Shown here piece after piece: positions 21,045 through 32,018 of a DNA stretch of 64,000 nt. The stretch spans positions 12,923,735 to 12,987,734 of the forward strand of contig OX638135.1 in the NCBI GenBank assembly GCA_951804985.1, read 5' to 3'. The stretch comes from Dryomyza anilis (taxonomy: Eukaryota; Arthropoda; Insecta; Diptera; Dryomyzidae). The notes under the pieces were generated by a model, which was given only the letters and a program-made list of their open reading frames with translations, did not search any database and was not told the origin of the DNA. Within the stretch, counting starts at the first letter, position 1. Each line of letters starts with the position of its first letter. The position numbers were made by a program, and so were the translations under genes.

Positions 21045-21240
21045 GCCATTCCACACCAAATCGACCAGCGGTTGGAACTCAGCTTCTTCGTTTTCAATGA
21101 AATTATGGGACATTTCTCACCAAATCGACCAAAAAAGTAAATTTTGGGATTTTACTTTTTCTATTTCAATGAAATTTAGGCAGCTGATTATGCCCATTGA
21201 GATATGCATTGACAATTTTTTTTTTCAATTTTCATAAATA
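21045..21240 (+). repeat. GGGCCATTCCACACC-type dispersed repeat, copy 2
   Basis: Contains GGGCCATTCCACACCAAATC at 21051, a second partial start (ATTTCTCACCAAATCGACC) 60 bp later, then the same CTATTTCAATGAAATTTAGG block as 18980. It occupies most of the loop of the foldback element. Confidence 0.6.
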
Positions 21241-22032
21241 TTGAAAAACTAGTAACAATGGAAAGCGCGTAAAATATTTATGAACGTGGATATTAATGAA
21301 TTTGTGCATATACTGAAATTTAACGTTATTATTTTTTAACTTTTATGCATAGTTTTTTTTTGTTAATTGTAACATCATGAAGTTTTTTTAAAGATAAGTT
21401 CTATGTGCATTATTTCATATAACTTATAAAAACAAAAAAAAAAATGTTTAATATATTAACATTTTAACAGTGTCCCTCATTTGGCTGATATTGCTTTTTG
21501 TGATTATGTTTTGTTTTTTTCACATATCCGCTGATTCGTTTGAAAGTGCAACAACAACAAAAATGTGAATAAAGCATCATAGAATTTGAGGCGGAAAATT
21601 GTTTGTACAGCAAAAAAACTCATTTTTGGATGACAGTACTAGATACATACATGCAGTGTGGTGCCATGCGACTGTTCGTTGTCATGCGTGTGTTTGTTGT
21701 CATGCGATAACAAAGGGTAGCAACGAAAAGTTGTCGTTGAAGTGTATGTATACGCATCGTAATTCATTTTTGTTGTATTCTCTTCTATCTGTTAGTGTTC
21801 GTGTTGTAGCGTTTGAGTTTGTGTTCGCAATGAAAAACGTTACCTTGCGAGATAGTGACATACGGTACGTGTAGCAAGGTATTTTTAATCTCTACCGAAA
21901 ACAGAAATATGCCAATTCGAAATATTCCTAGTATTTATTATATACATATATGTTCATTTTATTATGACCTTGAGATTTTGAATTGTCTCGTCAACTTGAC
22001 TTATCTCTTGATTTATTCATTTTTTTTTTTTG

Positions 22033-22312
22033 ATTTTTGTTAAAATATAATTCAAATTTTTATGTTAGGATTTTTAGTTCTTGTGTAAATAAAATAATTT
22101 ATTGTTGGTTGAAGAAATTGAAAATATGGAAAATAAGTTAAGTTATTAGTGTTCAAATTCTATTCGTTTTCATAAGTAATATGCAGTTTAAGATATTTGT
22201 CTACCATCATTTATTTAAAATTTAATAAGTAAAATTTTGCAAGAATCTTGAAAGCAAGAGCAAGAAAGGTATTGCAAGAACAAGATGCTATGTACCTATG
22301 TAAGACCAAGAG
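22033..22312. other. Spacer before the CACTA element
   Basis: No gene. 22038-22090 is a diverged copy of 12979-13040; 22245-22300 is a low-complexity CAAGAA/GCAAGA purine-rich patch. Confidence 0.5.
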
Positions 22313-22705
22313 CACACTCAAAATAAAACATGCATAAAATACACGAAAATGTGTGTGTTTTACGAAAATATTAGTTAAAAGGCTTCACGAAATAATTCGT
22401 ACATTGCACGAAAGAACTATCGTAAATATACGAAAAGTTATTACGAATAATATTCGTATATTTTCGACATTCATTTGTCAAAATATTCCACGAAATAATT
22501 CTTATATAGTACCTAAAAAAGGTTTGATTATTTAAAACATTTGTATACAATAAAATGTTTTTTTTTATTTTTTATTTTAAAGCAATTTTCTATAATAACG
22601 AAATTAAAATTATTCAGTAATTACAATTTATAAATATAAATTGGGACTTAGTAATTAATTAAAAATAATAATAATATATTATTCACAAAATAACAGTAAA
22701 CTAAA

Positions 22706-22710
22706 TTATA

Positions 22711-22751
<41 letters not shown>

Positions 22752-22999
22752 TGAATTTCATAAAATTGTTTATTTAGAAACTGCCACATTGTCGAACAAG
22801 CCTGCGGATATTTAATATGAAAAAGGTACGCTTTGAAACATACATCAATCGTTTTTGTTAAGCTGTACAATCTATACAAAATGTTTTCAAAATCACACAT
22901 TATTGTCGATGGATTGTATATATCTCCAATTTTGGAAATGAATGGTGGTATTGAAGATTCGTTTTTTACTTTGTTATCAAAGTGCTCTTTATATTCCAC
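22706..22999 (-). pseudogene. CACTA second gene, C-terminal part
   Basis: The frame SSIPPFISKIGDIYNPS then VCFKAYLFHIKYPQACSTMW then QFLNKQFYEI matches my recollection of the C-terminal part of the accessory gene in animal CACTA-like elements (Cys-Phe-Lys ... Tyr-Pro ... Trp-x-Phe-hydrophobic ... Phe-Tyr-x-Ile). It is followed by a short (TA)n tract at 22712-22755 that forms the artificial Tyr-Ile end of the frame. The upstream part is at 24344-24700. No complete gene remains. Confidence 0.5.
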
Positions 23000-24343
23000 A
23001 TCAGTTGGTCATATATAAATGAATGCGTCTCGAGATTCTTTTATGGAATACATTTTTTTTTTGATTTGAATCCTTTTTTTGTAAAAGACAAGAAGCTGGC
23101 AAAATTGATTGAATTAATTGAAAAACCATAACAATAATTGTATCTGTAATGTTAAAAAAAAATAAAAATAAAAAAAATAATACAGCTTAACAAAAAAATT
23201 GCGATCTTAGTATGATTTTCCTATGGATTTCCGAATTCTAATTGATATACCTTATATTCCTTTTTTGAATATTGCCTTAAGTTATTACGTAAAAGAAAAA
23301 AAAAATCGCGTTTCTATGTATTTTAAACTTTGTCTTCTTAGCAATTTGATTTCTTTTGTATTCTCTTGAGAATATGAAAAGTCATTCATTTATTCTGTGG
23401 TGTAATAGTATAGTCAACACATAAGTTTTTAATTCCGTATTCATTAAAATTTGGCATAAGTACGACGACATAGCATACCTTGTTCAAACTCGTCTTTCCG
23501 TTGGGTTAACATTGTAAGCATTTTTAAATGATCTGGACCCAATTTGGTTTGCTTTGGAAAAATTAAATTTAAAAATGATTCTATGTTGTCCAGAAAATTA
23601 TATTTTTGTCCAAATATTACATACGTGAAATCATATTCAATCTAAAGAAAAAAATATTTAAAGTAAACTAGAGTAAACTATTTGATATAGAATTTGCAAA
23701 TAAATTCGAATATTGGTTCTGTGGAAATTGAAACGAAATTGTTATCAATAGAGACATTTTAAAAGCCAAATTCTGATGTCACTGCCACAATTTTGGCTAG
23801 AATTATCTTTTAAATTTATAAGACGTTGGATTGCGATATATTTTGGTAAGTTTTTATTCAAATTATCCGCGGATAGATCCAGTTTTGTGCACTGTTTCCT
23901 CTGTTAACTTCAATCTGTAAAATTCCACTTCCACACAACCTCGAAAGAAATCTCTATTAATAATATTTACTCTCTGAGTAAACCTCAATTTTCAAAAAAA
24001 ATAATTTCTTTATGAAATGCTAATTAAAAATACTGTCCGAATTTATAAACGTTTTCAATGTATTGGAACACGCGCGATACAAAGAATCAAAATTATTTAA
24101 TCCAAATTATAAGAATAATAAGATTTGTTTGCCTAATAGAAATTTATTAAAAATGAAAAGTGCCAGAACGATCTAAATTTATATAATGCGGTCTATTGTG
24201 ATATTAATTAATACATATGTGAATTGTTTAATTTTTCTATTAATTTTTAAAAGTTTGCACACTTTATTTATTATTTACTTTGCATTAACGAAATTGTATA
24301 AGAAATAATAATTATAAACAATATATCAAGTTAAAATTAAATC
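23000..24343 (-). other. CACTA interior, decayed coding or intron
   Basis: AT-rich sequence between two recognisable parts of the CACTA second gene. I see no long frame; it may be intron or heavily decayed coding DNA. Confidence 0.4.
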
Positions 24344-24700
24344 CTAAATAGTGAAAAAAATTAATAACCTGAAACCGCCTGGATTTTTATACATTGGCCA
24401 TTGTTCAATTATTGGTTTTGATAAATCGTTTATTGAGTTTATCCGTGAAGCTGTACATCCCATCCAGTGCTCCAGTTTTTGTTCATACGATAAGGTTTGA
24501 AATTCATGAGTAAGTATTCGTATGTAGTCTTGCTCATTAATGGCAATATCCAGTTTAATTCTTTTTTCTTTTACGGCTGTCGTTGTAATATCATTGCATT
24601 TTGTCTTACGTGACAACTTCGTTTTCAAGTTGCGGTATTTGTTGTACAGTTTTCCCAAGGGAGCAGCATTTTTTTGCGAAACGTGAATATAAGCCTGTGT
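24344..24700 (-). pseudogene. CACTA second gene, N-terminal part
   Basis: The minus strand encodes QKNAAPLGKLYNKYRNLKTK, then a basic linker and LSKPIIEQWPMYKNPGGFRL. The WPxYKxPxGxxL pattern is typical of the accessory protein of animal CACTA-like elements. About 105 residues are open in this piece; it is interrupted upstream by the SINE at 24703-25022 and resumes at 25030-25160 with an acidic stretch (QDSEELTKQIAVTFSGEESV). Function by family inference only: the second CACTA protein assists the transposase in binding subterminal repeats. Confidence 0.5.
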
Positions 24701-24702
24701 TA

Positions 24703-25022
24703 TAATAATAATAATAGTTTGGCGCTACAGTCCTGTACAGAACTTCGGCCGAGCTCTCTCACCATTTTGAGCTGTGCGTGTTTTATTTGTACTCAAAGTG
24801 GTGGGACCTACAGTTTATTGCCGAATCCGAACGGCGGGTGAGAGCTTTTTCATAGGCAATGATTTTACTCTCGTAGGTTTGCCATTTACTGACGAGAGGT
24901 AGCGCGGTATAGAAAAATGTTTCTATGAAAAATTGTTGTAAGCCCCAGTCCAGGCTTGAACAGGGGACCTTTCGACTCGCAGTCCAACGCACTAACCACT
25001 GAGCTACCGCGGCTCAGTGGTT
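24703..25022 (-). mobile_element. tRNA-derived SINE, copy 2
   Basis: Intact-looking copy. On the minus strand the head is tRNA-like: an A-box region in GGTAGCTCAGTGGTTAGTGC (25013-24994) and a B-box-like GTTCAAGCCTGG (24960-24949). The tail is (TTA)n at 24703-24715. The 11-bp target duplication AGCCTGTGTTA is exact (24692-24702 and 25023-25033). The extreme 5' end carries an extra AACCACTGAG that is complementary to CTCAGTGGTT of the A-box region, a possible hairpin. Transcription would be by RNA polymerase III from these internal boxes, with mobilisation by a partner LINE. Confidence 0.92.
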
Positions 25023-25033
25023 AGCCTGTGTTA

Positions 25034-26034
25034 AGATATTAAAAAAATGTTATTAAAAAATAAAAATTTTACTGAACTAATGTTGCGTACCGATTCTTCT
25101 CCAGAAAATGTGACAGCGATTTGTTTGGTAAGTTCTTCTGAATCCTGCACGGATAATTAATGTTTGGTTTCAATACAGAAATGTATGATTGATTCGCATA
25201 ATAATTTCCTGGAATTTTCCTTAAATCTATTTTTCTCTTAAAATATCTGAATAGCGTTTAAATCATATGGATTCGAGTGAAGATTAGTTTCTAATTTTAA
25301 TGTTGTTTTAGTTGATGAACTTGCGGTTGCATCCTCTGTGCTATTAACGATTTCGGCAATGGCTTCTTTTTTGTTAGATTTCTTCTATATTGTAGAAATC
25401 CACTTCGACTAATGATTCGACTAATAGATTTGTACGATGAAATATTGTAGAAGCCAGTCGATGAGTTAAATGTTTCAAAACATTAACGTTCAGTTGCTGA
25501 TCTTTAAATTTTAGTATTAACATTTATAATAGGTAGAAACATAAACATTAAAATTAAATAACAAACCAACCCCAAAAGAAATCATTTAAATCTGATAAAT
25601 TTCAATCTGATAACAATTTTTGTAGATTATCTTTATCAGAATTTGTTACGTTAACCATGTCATTGCATAATTGTGTATTGTTTGTCATGGTTTCTTTATT
25701 GTAATTTTGTTGATTATTTTCCGTATTATCATTAATACAGGAAAAAAACAACAGCACTATCACACCATTCATCAATGTTGCATTGTAAGTAAAATAATAT
25801 AATTATATATTTTATATACAAATGTTAATACCGTATTTATTATTCTATTTGAAATTATCAAAGCGTCTCGCTTTGGCGATGGTGACACTGCGGTCATTGC
25901 GCCTGGAGGAAAAATATATTTTGAAACATATACATTTAAACTACATAATCACACTTACTTAATTGATTTCTCTCGATTTAAAAAAATATAAATTCAATAA
26001 ATGTGTGTATGTTTTAATTTGTTTTTTTTTTTAT
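25034..26034 (-). other. CACTA interior between SINE copies 2 and 3
   Basis: Includes the acidic second-gene fragment at about 25070-25160. The remainder is AT-rich without convincing motifs. Confidence 0.45.
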
Positions 26035-26047
26035 ATATTTTAAATAT

Positions 26048-26365
26048 AATAATAATAATAATTATAGTTTGGCGCTACAGTCCTGTTTAGAACTTCGGCC
26101 GAGCTCTCTCACCATTTTGAGCTGTGCGTGTTATATTTGTACTCAAAGTGGTGGGACCTACAGTTTATTGCCGAATCCGAACGGCGGGTGAGAGCATTTC
26201 ATAGGCAATGTTTTACTCTCGTAGGTTTGCCATTTACTGCCGAGAGGTAGCGCGGTATAGAAAAATGTTTCTATTAAAAGATGTTGTTAGCCCCAGTCCA
26301 GGCTTGAACCGGGGACCTTTCGGCTCGCAGTCCAACGCACTAACCACTGAGCTACCGCGGCTACG
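26048..26365 (-). mobile_element. tRNA-derived SINE, copy 3
   Basis: Closely similar to copy 2. Head on the minus strand: GCCGCGGTAGCTCAGTGGTT (26362-26343), then B-box-like GGTTCAAGCCTGG (26312-26300). Tail (TTA)n at 26048-26063. The 13-bp target duplication ATATTTTAAATAT is exact (26035-26047 and 26366-26378). The preserved pol III boxes and exact duplication indicate recent mobility. Confidence 0.93.
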
Positions 26366-26429
26366 ATATTTTAAATATGAGTATGTTTTAATTCTTTTTA
26401 TTTTATTTGTATGTTTTATGTTCAACAGT

Positions 26430-26684
26430 ATTGTTTAAGGCGAATCATATTAAATCCGTGAGCGGTTTTATGGCAATTTACTGGAGGGCCAGCTAAGATT
26501 AGATTTTATTGAATGTCTTGCACAAAAATGTGAGATGTCATTACTGTGTTTTCTATTTATTTGGTGACATTGTTTCACTGATAATATCTCTGGTAAAGAA
26601 GTAAACAGATAATTAGCAAATTGCAATTGGAATTTTTTTGCAAGAGATATGTAGACATTTTTTCGACTAGGAATGCTGCATACA
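26430..26684 (-). pseudogene. CACTA transposase, C-terminal segment downstream of the gypsy insertion
   Basis: The minus strand reads SIPSRKNVYISLAKKFQLQF then ANYLFTSLPEILSV, matching the SRKN...TLAxKxQL pattern I associate with animal CACTA transposases. It continues the reading that is cut at 32019 on the other side of the gypsy element, so the two pieces were once adjacent codons. The frame ends in a TAA within about 85 residues. Confidence 0.55.
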
Positions 26685-27214
26685 TATTACGAAAATTCAG
26701 TCTACGGGATCGTATCGCTGGATTGTGTACAAAATAAAAACACACTTAAATTTGGTTAAACTAGTATTATTTCAACTAGTATTAATTAACTTTATTAATT
26801 TAAATAACAACTTAAAGAATAATCACTTATATCAACGGCTGAATTTCTACAATTTAGCTTTAAAATGTTCACTCACGAGACGCTCTAGTTCACTACCAAA
26901 TCACAACTGAAGTGAAGTACCTCAGATTCGGCTCCCTTATATACTGCATGCATCAGTTCGACACGTTTCGACAAGCTTCGACTTGTTTCGAGAACCTTCT
27001 ACTCGTTTCGTGAATGACGCATGCTATTGGCATCTCATTCGCACTCATGTGTTTTAATGCGCTGATCTTCCATCTCTTTCTCGCACACTGCCTCAGGGCA
27101 CTGAATGATCTACCGTCTCTTTCTAACACATGCTTAGTGCGCTGAATTGTCTTGCGTCTCATTAATTATTGTTGATTGCTTGCACTATGGGGCAAATTAC
27201 ATCTTTTCGTAACA
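26685..27214 (-). repeat. 3' LTR of the CACTA-nested gypsy element
   Basis: 530 bp. On the minus strand it begins TGTTACGAAAAGATG and ends GACTGAATTTTCGTAATA, with short inverted termini (TGTTACG / CGTAATA, the latter CGTTACA in the other LTR). Contains AATAAA-like signals and an ACTAGTATTAATTAACTTTA block shared with the other LTR. An 18-bp segment present in the other copy after TCTACGG is missing here. Confidence 0.85.
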
Positions 27215-27251
27215 CTTCCCTTCATCTAAATCTGTTCGTCCCGAACAGATG

Positions 27252-28253
27252 TTAATCCTCTGTTTCTCTATACAGCGTCAACCTCTCTAAATGTACTACT
27301 TTCATTTTTGCTCTAACGCCTGTAGTATTCCGAATACGATACAAGACATCGTTAATTCTTTTAATTATCTTGTATGGTCCTTCCCAGTGTGTTTGTAGCT
27401 TAGGAGATAAGCCTTTCTTTATTTGTGGGTTATAGAGCAAAACAAGTTGTCCTTCCATAAATCCCACTGAAATTGTGCGCAAGTCCTATCTGGCCTTCAT
27501 TTTAGCACTCGAAAATTGTGTATGCTGCCTTAGAAACAGATGCACTTCGTACATTTCCTCACTTTTTCTGGAAACACCCAGCTGAAGGATTCGCTCCAAA
27601 CTTTAAATCCGCAGGTAATCTGAAGTCTGTTCCAAAAACAATTCTCGCAGGTGAAGCAACTGTGGTGTCGTGAACCGCCGTTCGATATGCCATGAGAAAC
27701 AGTGGTATGTGTGTATCCCAATTTTTTTGATTTTTATCAACCACTTTTCTGAGATACTCTTTCAAAGTTCGATTGAATCTCTCCACCATGCCATCAGATT
27801 TCGGGTGCAATGGCGTTGTTCGTGTTTTGTGTATGTTGAGGACTTTGCATACTTCTTTAAATACAGCAGACTCAAAATTTCTTCCTTGACTTGAATGCAA
27901 TTTCAATGGTACTTCAAAGCGGCTTACCCAGTTGTTAACTAATGCATCCGCAACTGTTGTGGCTTCTTGATTCGGCATGGGATACACTTCAGACCACTTG
28001 CTGAAGTAGTCAATAACGACAAGGACATACTTATTGCCCGCATCATTGATTGGAAACGGCCCGGCGACATCCATGGCAATACGTTCGAATGGTGCTCCCA
28101 CATTGTACTGATGCATTCTGCCGCGACTTCTGACTGTTGGTCCTTTTGCTGGTACACATTGCGGACAACTGCGGATCCAATGGGGACTGACTCTTGGCAT
28201 CCAACCCAATAAAAACGTTTCTTTACTTTTTCGACCGTTTTATTTATGCCCAA
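27252..28253 (-). pseudogene. Gypsy integrase with a lost catalytic residue
   Basis: The minus strand encodes, in two frames, the zinc-binding end (WIRSCPQCVPAKGP), the catalytic core and the C-terminal domain. The core shows IAMDVAGPFP (first Asp), LHSSQGRNFES where the second catalytic Asp is replaced by Ser, and DGMVERFNRTLKEYLR (Glu). After a frameshift near 27540 the C-terminal domain reads FMEGQLVLLYNP and THWEGPYKIIKRIND. The Ser substitution alone would abolish strand transfer. Integrase normally inserts the cDNA into the host genome in the nucleus. Confidence 0.9.
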
Positions 28254-28285
28254 GTGTCCACCATGGCATTCTGCTAATTTTTTTT

Positions 28286-29760
28286 TTACTCTTTTATTTT
28301 TGACTTGGGAACAACAATCAAACTTCGAGCGGACATGCCACCTTCACTTTCCCATACATGATATAAGCAACCATCTTGCAGCTTTGAGCTCTGCCACTGT
28401 GCCCAGTACGCCTTAGTTATTGGGCTGTCGGAAGCTATCTCTTCCCATGATGGTTTTTTTTGCTGCTCCTTGAACATCATGATTTTTGTGAGGTCGGGAT
28501 CACTCTTTTGATCAATTTTAATTTGTTCCGTAGACCATTTTTCTTCAGGTAAAACATTCAGCACACGAATATCAGGTATGTCTGCCTTTCCTTCAGCCCT
28601 TAAACAATGTCTCCATTCCAGTTTACACGGTCGCCGTGACAGAGCATCTGCATTTCCATGATGTCCTCCTATACGATATTCGATTGTGAAATCGTAGCTC
28701 TGTAATCGTTCTATCCAACGCGCAATTTGACCTTCTGGGTCTTTGAATTGAAGTAACCATCTCAGTGCTGCGTGATCGGTACTCAAGTGAAACTGTTGTC
28801 CGTACAGATATTTGAGGAAATTTTTCACACTTTCAATTACAGCAAGAAGCTCCCTCCTGGTGACACACTAATTTCGCTCGGGCTTGGACAAGGTTTTACT
28901 GTAGTATGCGATAACTGTTTCTTGTCCATTTATCACTTGAGAGAGAACCCCGCTTTTTCTTGATCATCGGCTCATTGAAAAGTTCGGTTCTTTCTTGTCA
29001 ATTCGTGAAGACTGCTAGCAACATTGGCAAAAGCTGGAACAAATCGCCTATGTACATAATCCCAAGAAGCTTGGAAGGTATTGTAGGTTCTGTGGTCTGG
29101 ACCACTCCTTTACGGCAACTATTTTATCCTCGTCGGTATGTACACCTTCTGTGGTAACTCGATGACCCAGATATTTGACTTCTTTCTTAAAAAGTGAAAA
29201 TTTCTTTGGGCTAAGTTCCAACCAAAGAAATACTTCCTTCAAGTTTTTTAGATGTTCGTCAAAGTCTTTACCCATGACAATTATGTCGTCAAGGTATACG
29301 AGGCAAGTTTTCCAGTGTAAACGTTTCAATACGTGTTCCATTAACCGCTCAAATGTTGCAGGGGCTTTGCATAACCCAAACGGCATCACCAAAAATTGCC
29401 ATAACCCATCGCCAGTACTGAATGCAGTCTTCTCGCGATCGTTCTTATCGATTTCTACTTGCCAGTAACCGCTTTGCAAGTCCAACGTAGAAAACCATTT
29501 TGCATTAGAGAGTGTATCCAAGGTATCGTCGATTCTAGGCAATGGATAGCTATCTTTCTTGGTTACATCATTTAACTTTCGCTAATCAACGCAAAACCGA
29601 GTACTACCATCCTTCTTTTTAACCAACACCACTGGTGAGCTCCATGGGCTTTCAGATGGTTCCACGACACCATTTTTGTCCATTTCTCTTCGACTAAATG
29701 TGACACTTCGTCCCGTTTGACAAGTGGTACTCTTCTCGGTGCTTGACGAATTGGTTTAGA
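28286..29760 (-). pseudogene. Gypsy reverse transcriptase and RNase H
   Basis: RT is read from about 29760 down: [19 protein letters not shown] then FCVD followed by an in-frame TAG where Tyr/Phe is usual, then RIDDTLDTLSNAKWFSTLDL, QSGYWQVEI, FGLCKAPATFERLM and the catalytic VYLDDIIV (about 29290). A frameshift near 29050 leads to the RNase H part: FLKYLYGQQFHLSTDHAALR and YRIGGHHGNADALSRRPC (28286-28828). All catalytic Asp residues of the RT palm are visible, but the early stop and frameshifts make it non-functional. This enzyme copies the element RNA into DNA in cytoplasmic particles. Confidence 0.9.
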
Positions 29761-30099
29761 GTCACCAGTGTCTATTCCATGTTTTACGATGGAGGTTCCG
29801 TCGTATTGGCTTTTAGCAGCGAATACAAACTAGTGTTTATCAATTAGTTGTTGTACTTTACTCTTTTCTTTGGCAGTCAAATCCTTGGTCCACTCTTTTA
29901 TAAAAGTTTGAGCAGATTTATTATCTACTTGCGGTGTAGTGTTGATTTTTGATTGACTTGCTTCACAATTTATTATCGCAGATGCCTCTTGACACCTATT
30001 ACTGTTCTTTTTTAATTAATTTGGACGAGTTTTCCATGTTGAGAACTCTTATTGGAACAACTTTGTATTTTGTCGATTCTACCAATGTTCTTCCGACAA

Positions 30100-30660
30100 C
30101 AATATTACTTCTGCTCATTGGCTCATTATTCGCTTCTATAACCCACAACTTGCTTATGTCACAATCTCCATTTAATTTCGCCCAAACAATTGCTTATGAA
30201 TTAGGTAGTATTTTTCTATTTTTATGAGCAGTAACATGTTTAATTTTTGGGCTCTGGTCACAATCAAAATTTAGTTGGATCTCTGTGTTGGCATAACTCA
30301 AATTTTTTTTTGTTAAATCTAGTGTGACCGTTCTTTATCATGAAGTCCATACCAAGTATTATTTCATCCACTATTCCTTCCACAAAAATCATGCTTAACT
30401 GTCGTAGTACCAATCGGAATTTTCTTGGTAATCTTTCCTCTGATAGGGGCCTCTTCGCCTGTAGCTGTTTGCAATCTTATTCAGCGGCTCTACTTCGTAC
30501 TTAATCAGGTTACTTCTTATTATAGAGTGTGTGTGTTCTTTCTTCATGTCTGGGTTAACTGCAGATTGATTTATTGAGCGCTTGCGTTTTTTACGAGAGT
30601 CACATGCCATATGCCCATATGTATCACAGTTGTAACATTTACATTTAAATTGGGTATCTT
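30100..30660 (-). pseudogene. Gypsy nucleocapsid knuckle and protease remnant
   Basis: On the minus strand, CKCYNCDTYGHMACDSR near 30650-30600 is a degenerate nucleocapsid zinc knuckle (His-to-Cys spacing shortened), followed by a basic linker. Further down, IVDEIILGMDFMIKNG near 30390-30330 is the C-terminal signature of a retropepsin (ILGMDF). The DSG active-site motif was not found in a clean frame. Multiple frameshifts. Confidence 0.6.
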
Positions 30661-31792
30661 TGTTGGCTGATGTGTGTTCGGTTTAAACGCCTGCTTTAAC
30701 TGCTTGGCACACTACTTGAAATAAATCATCATTCTCCACATCAATTCTACGCGCCTTTGGAGCCGATCGGCATTTGCTGTCTCCTGTGTTAGAGCGATGG
30801 TAACCGTTTCCGCTAATGTTACCTTGGGCGCAATTACTGTTGCACGTTTTGTCTCCGATTTTTCACTTTTCTATGAAATAACTCGTTGAATCTGCATACG
30901 AAAAATGCGCAAGCCTCTCGACGTCCGCAGCATACGCCTGCAAAGTTTCGCCATTTCGTTGCATTCTACAATTCAGCTCCATTCGGTGTATCTGTTTCAT
31001 GTGATCACTGCCATATTTTCGCTGTAGTGCAGCCATAACCGCTAAATAACTGTTTCGATCACTTTCTGGAAGTCTGCAATACTTCGGCTGCGCCTCCTTT
31101 AAGCGCCACCTTTAAGTGGCTACGCTGTTCTCATTATTCCATCGATTACTTAGAGCCGTGGTCTCAAATTGTAGCTTGATAATGTTGAACGCTGTGGTTC
31201 CATCGCAAATCGGCGATCTTAGCCTCGTACCAGTAAGAACATGCTGTGTAGGTCCACTTAGCTGTAGTAAATTGACATCTTCTTATATTTTCTGTAGATT
31301 TTTGTCGAAACCATTTTCCAACTTTTCAAATTTGTCATCAATGTCCACTACAATGTCATTTACATGTGCCTCAAGTTCGTTTACTTTGCCATGGAGTGTA
31401 TTGGAAACTTCCAGAAGCTGCTTAGAATGTTCTTGCATCTGTTGCTCAATTTTTACTTGATGTTGGTTTTAATTCTCTAGAAGTTTCTGTTCCATTCTGG
31501 TCGAATTTTCTAGGAGCTGTTTTGAATTTTCTAGAAGCTGTTGATGTATTGCTCCGAGCAACTGGCTCATATCAAAACTTTGGCACTGTACTTTTTGATC
31601 CGTATCCACACCTTTCGATGACGCTGTTGCAACTTCCACTTCAAACTCTTGCTCTGCGAGGTCAATGCCTTGGTTCTCTAATTCTTCCATTAGACGCTTT
31701 TGTAGCTCTACTTTTGTACATACAGTTGAAAGATTATGAATCGCCAGCTCCATCTTTAGCTGGTCGACTTTAAGTTGTTCGAATTTAACCAT
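30661..31792 (-). pseudogene. Gypsy gag with N-terminal SAP-like domain
   Basis: The N-terminal 107 residues (31792-31469) are intact: MVKFEQLKVDQLKMELAIHN continuing with LSTVCTKVELQKRLMEEL, a SAP-type helix-loop-helix also found at the N-terminus of gag in some Ty3/gypsy lineages. A coiled region with repeated QLLENS follows. The remainder to the knuckle is broken by frameshifts; plus-strand frames such as 31116-31460 are shadows. Gag would form the cytoplasmic particle; the SAP domain might bind nucleic acid (inference). Confidence 0.75.
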
Positions 31793-31822
31793 TTTGTATC
31801 ACAATCCCACTTCTGACACCAA

Positions 31823-32018
31823 TGTAACGAAAATTCAGTCTACGGAAAACTGTTCTACAAGTTCGTATCGCTGGATTGTGTACAAAATAAAAACACACTT
31901 AAATTTGGTTAAACTAGTATTATTTCAACTAGTATTAATTAACTTTATTTAATTAAATAGCAACTTAAAGAATAATCAATTGTCTTGCGTCTCATTAATT
32001 ATTGTTGATTGCTTGCAC
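31823..32018 (-). repeat. 5' LTR of the CACTA-nested gypsy element, deleted
   Basis: Matches the 26685-27214 LTR at both of its own ends but lacks about 285 bp in the middle: AAAGAATAATCA jumps to ATTGTCTTGCGTCTC. It also stops at TTGCAC, missing the outer ~30 bp of the LTR. Both losses are specific to this copy. Confidence 0.85.

Larger units (their letters stand above)
19412..22032. mobile_element. Foldback element with long inverted arms
   Basis: The left arm (19412-20003 and 20745-20935) is the near reverse complement of the right arm (21251-22032); an unpaired ~315-bp loop separates them. The arms are diverged by scattered substitutions, so this is not a recent assembly artefact. Each arm carries a sequence that, read outward, has TCTGTTAGTGTTCG followed about 40 bp later by an ATG frame MKNVTLRDSDIRY and a GT (at 21828 in the right arm), resembling a promoter plus short first exon. 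Long-arm elements of this shape occur among Foldback and Mutator-like transposons; no transposase is present and I saw no clear target duplication. Confidence 0.6.
26685..32018 (-). mobile_element. Ty3/gypsy LTR retrotransposon, decayed, inside CACTA
   Basis: Minus-strand element with 5' LTR at 31823-32018 (internally deleted and truncated), 3' LTR at 26685-27214, a primer-binding-site-like TGGTGTCAGAAGTGGGA at 31821-31805, gag, protease, RT, RNase H and integrase in Ty3/gypsy order, and a purine tract (GATGAAGGGAAG) before the 3' LTR. Several frameshifts and stops make it inactive. It interrupts the CACTA transposase gene. Because the 5' LTR lost its outer end, no target duplication can be verified. 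Confidence 0.9.

Noticed and set aside
19571..21874. Pair of Cys/His-rich 91-95 codon frames (CHATVRCHACVCCHA)
   Set aside because: Conserved only because they lie in the two arms of an inverted repeat; the Cys/His pattern comes from a CATGCGAC-type simple sequence and does not space like a zinc finger.
24943..25016. Functional tRNA gene
   Set aside because: The A/B boxes belong to a SINE head: same sequence at 26365, with body, TTA tail and target duplications.
26208..26438. 76-codon frame and its antisense partner
   Set aside because: Both lie across a SINE copy and its flank.
27670..29468. Plus-strand frames within 27.6-29.5 kb
   Set aside because: Antisense of the gypsy pol genes.
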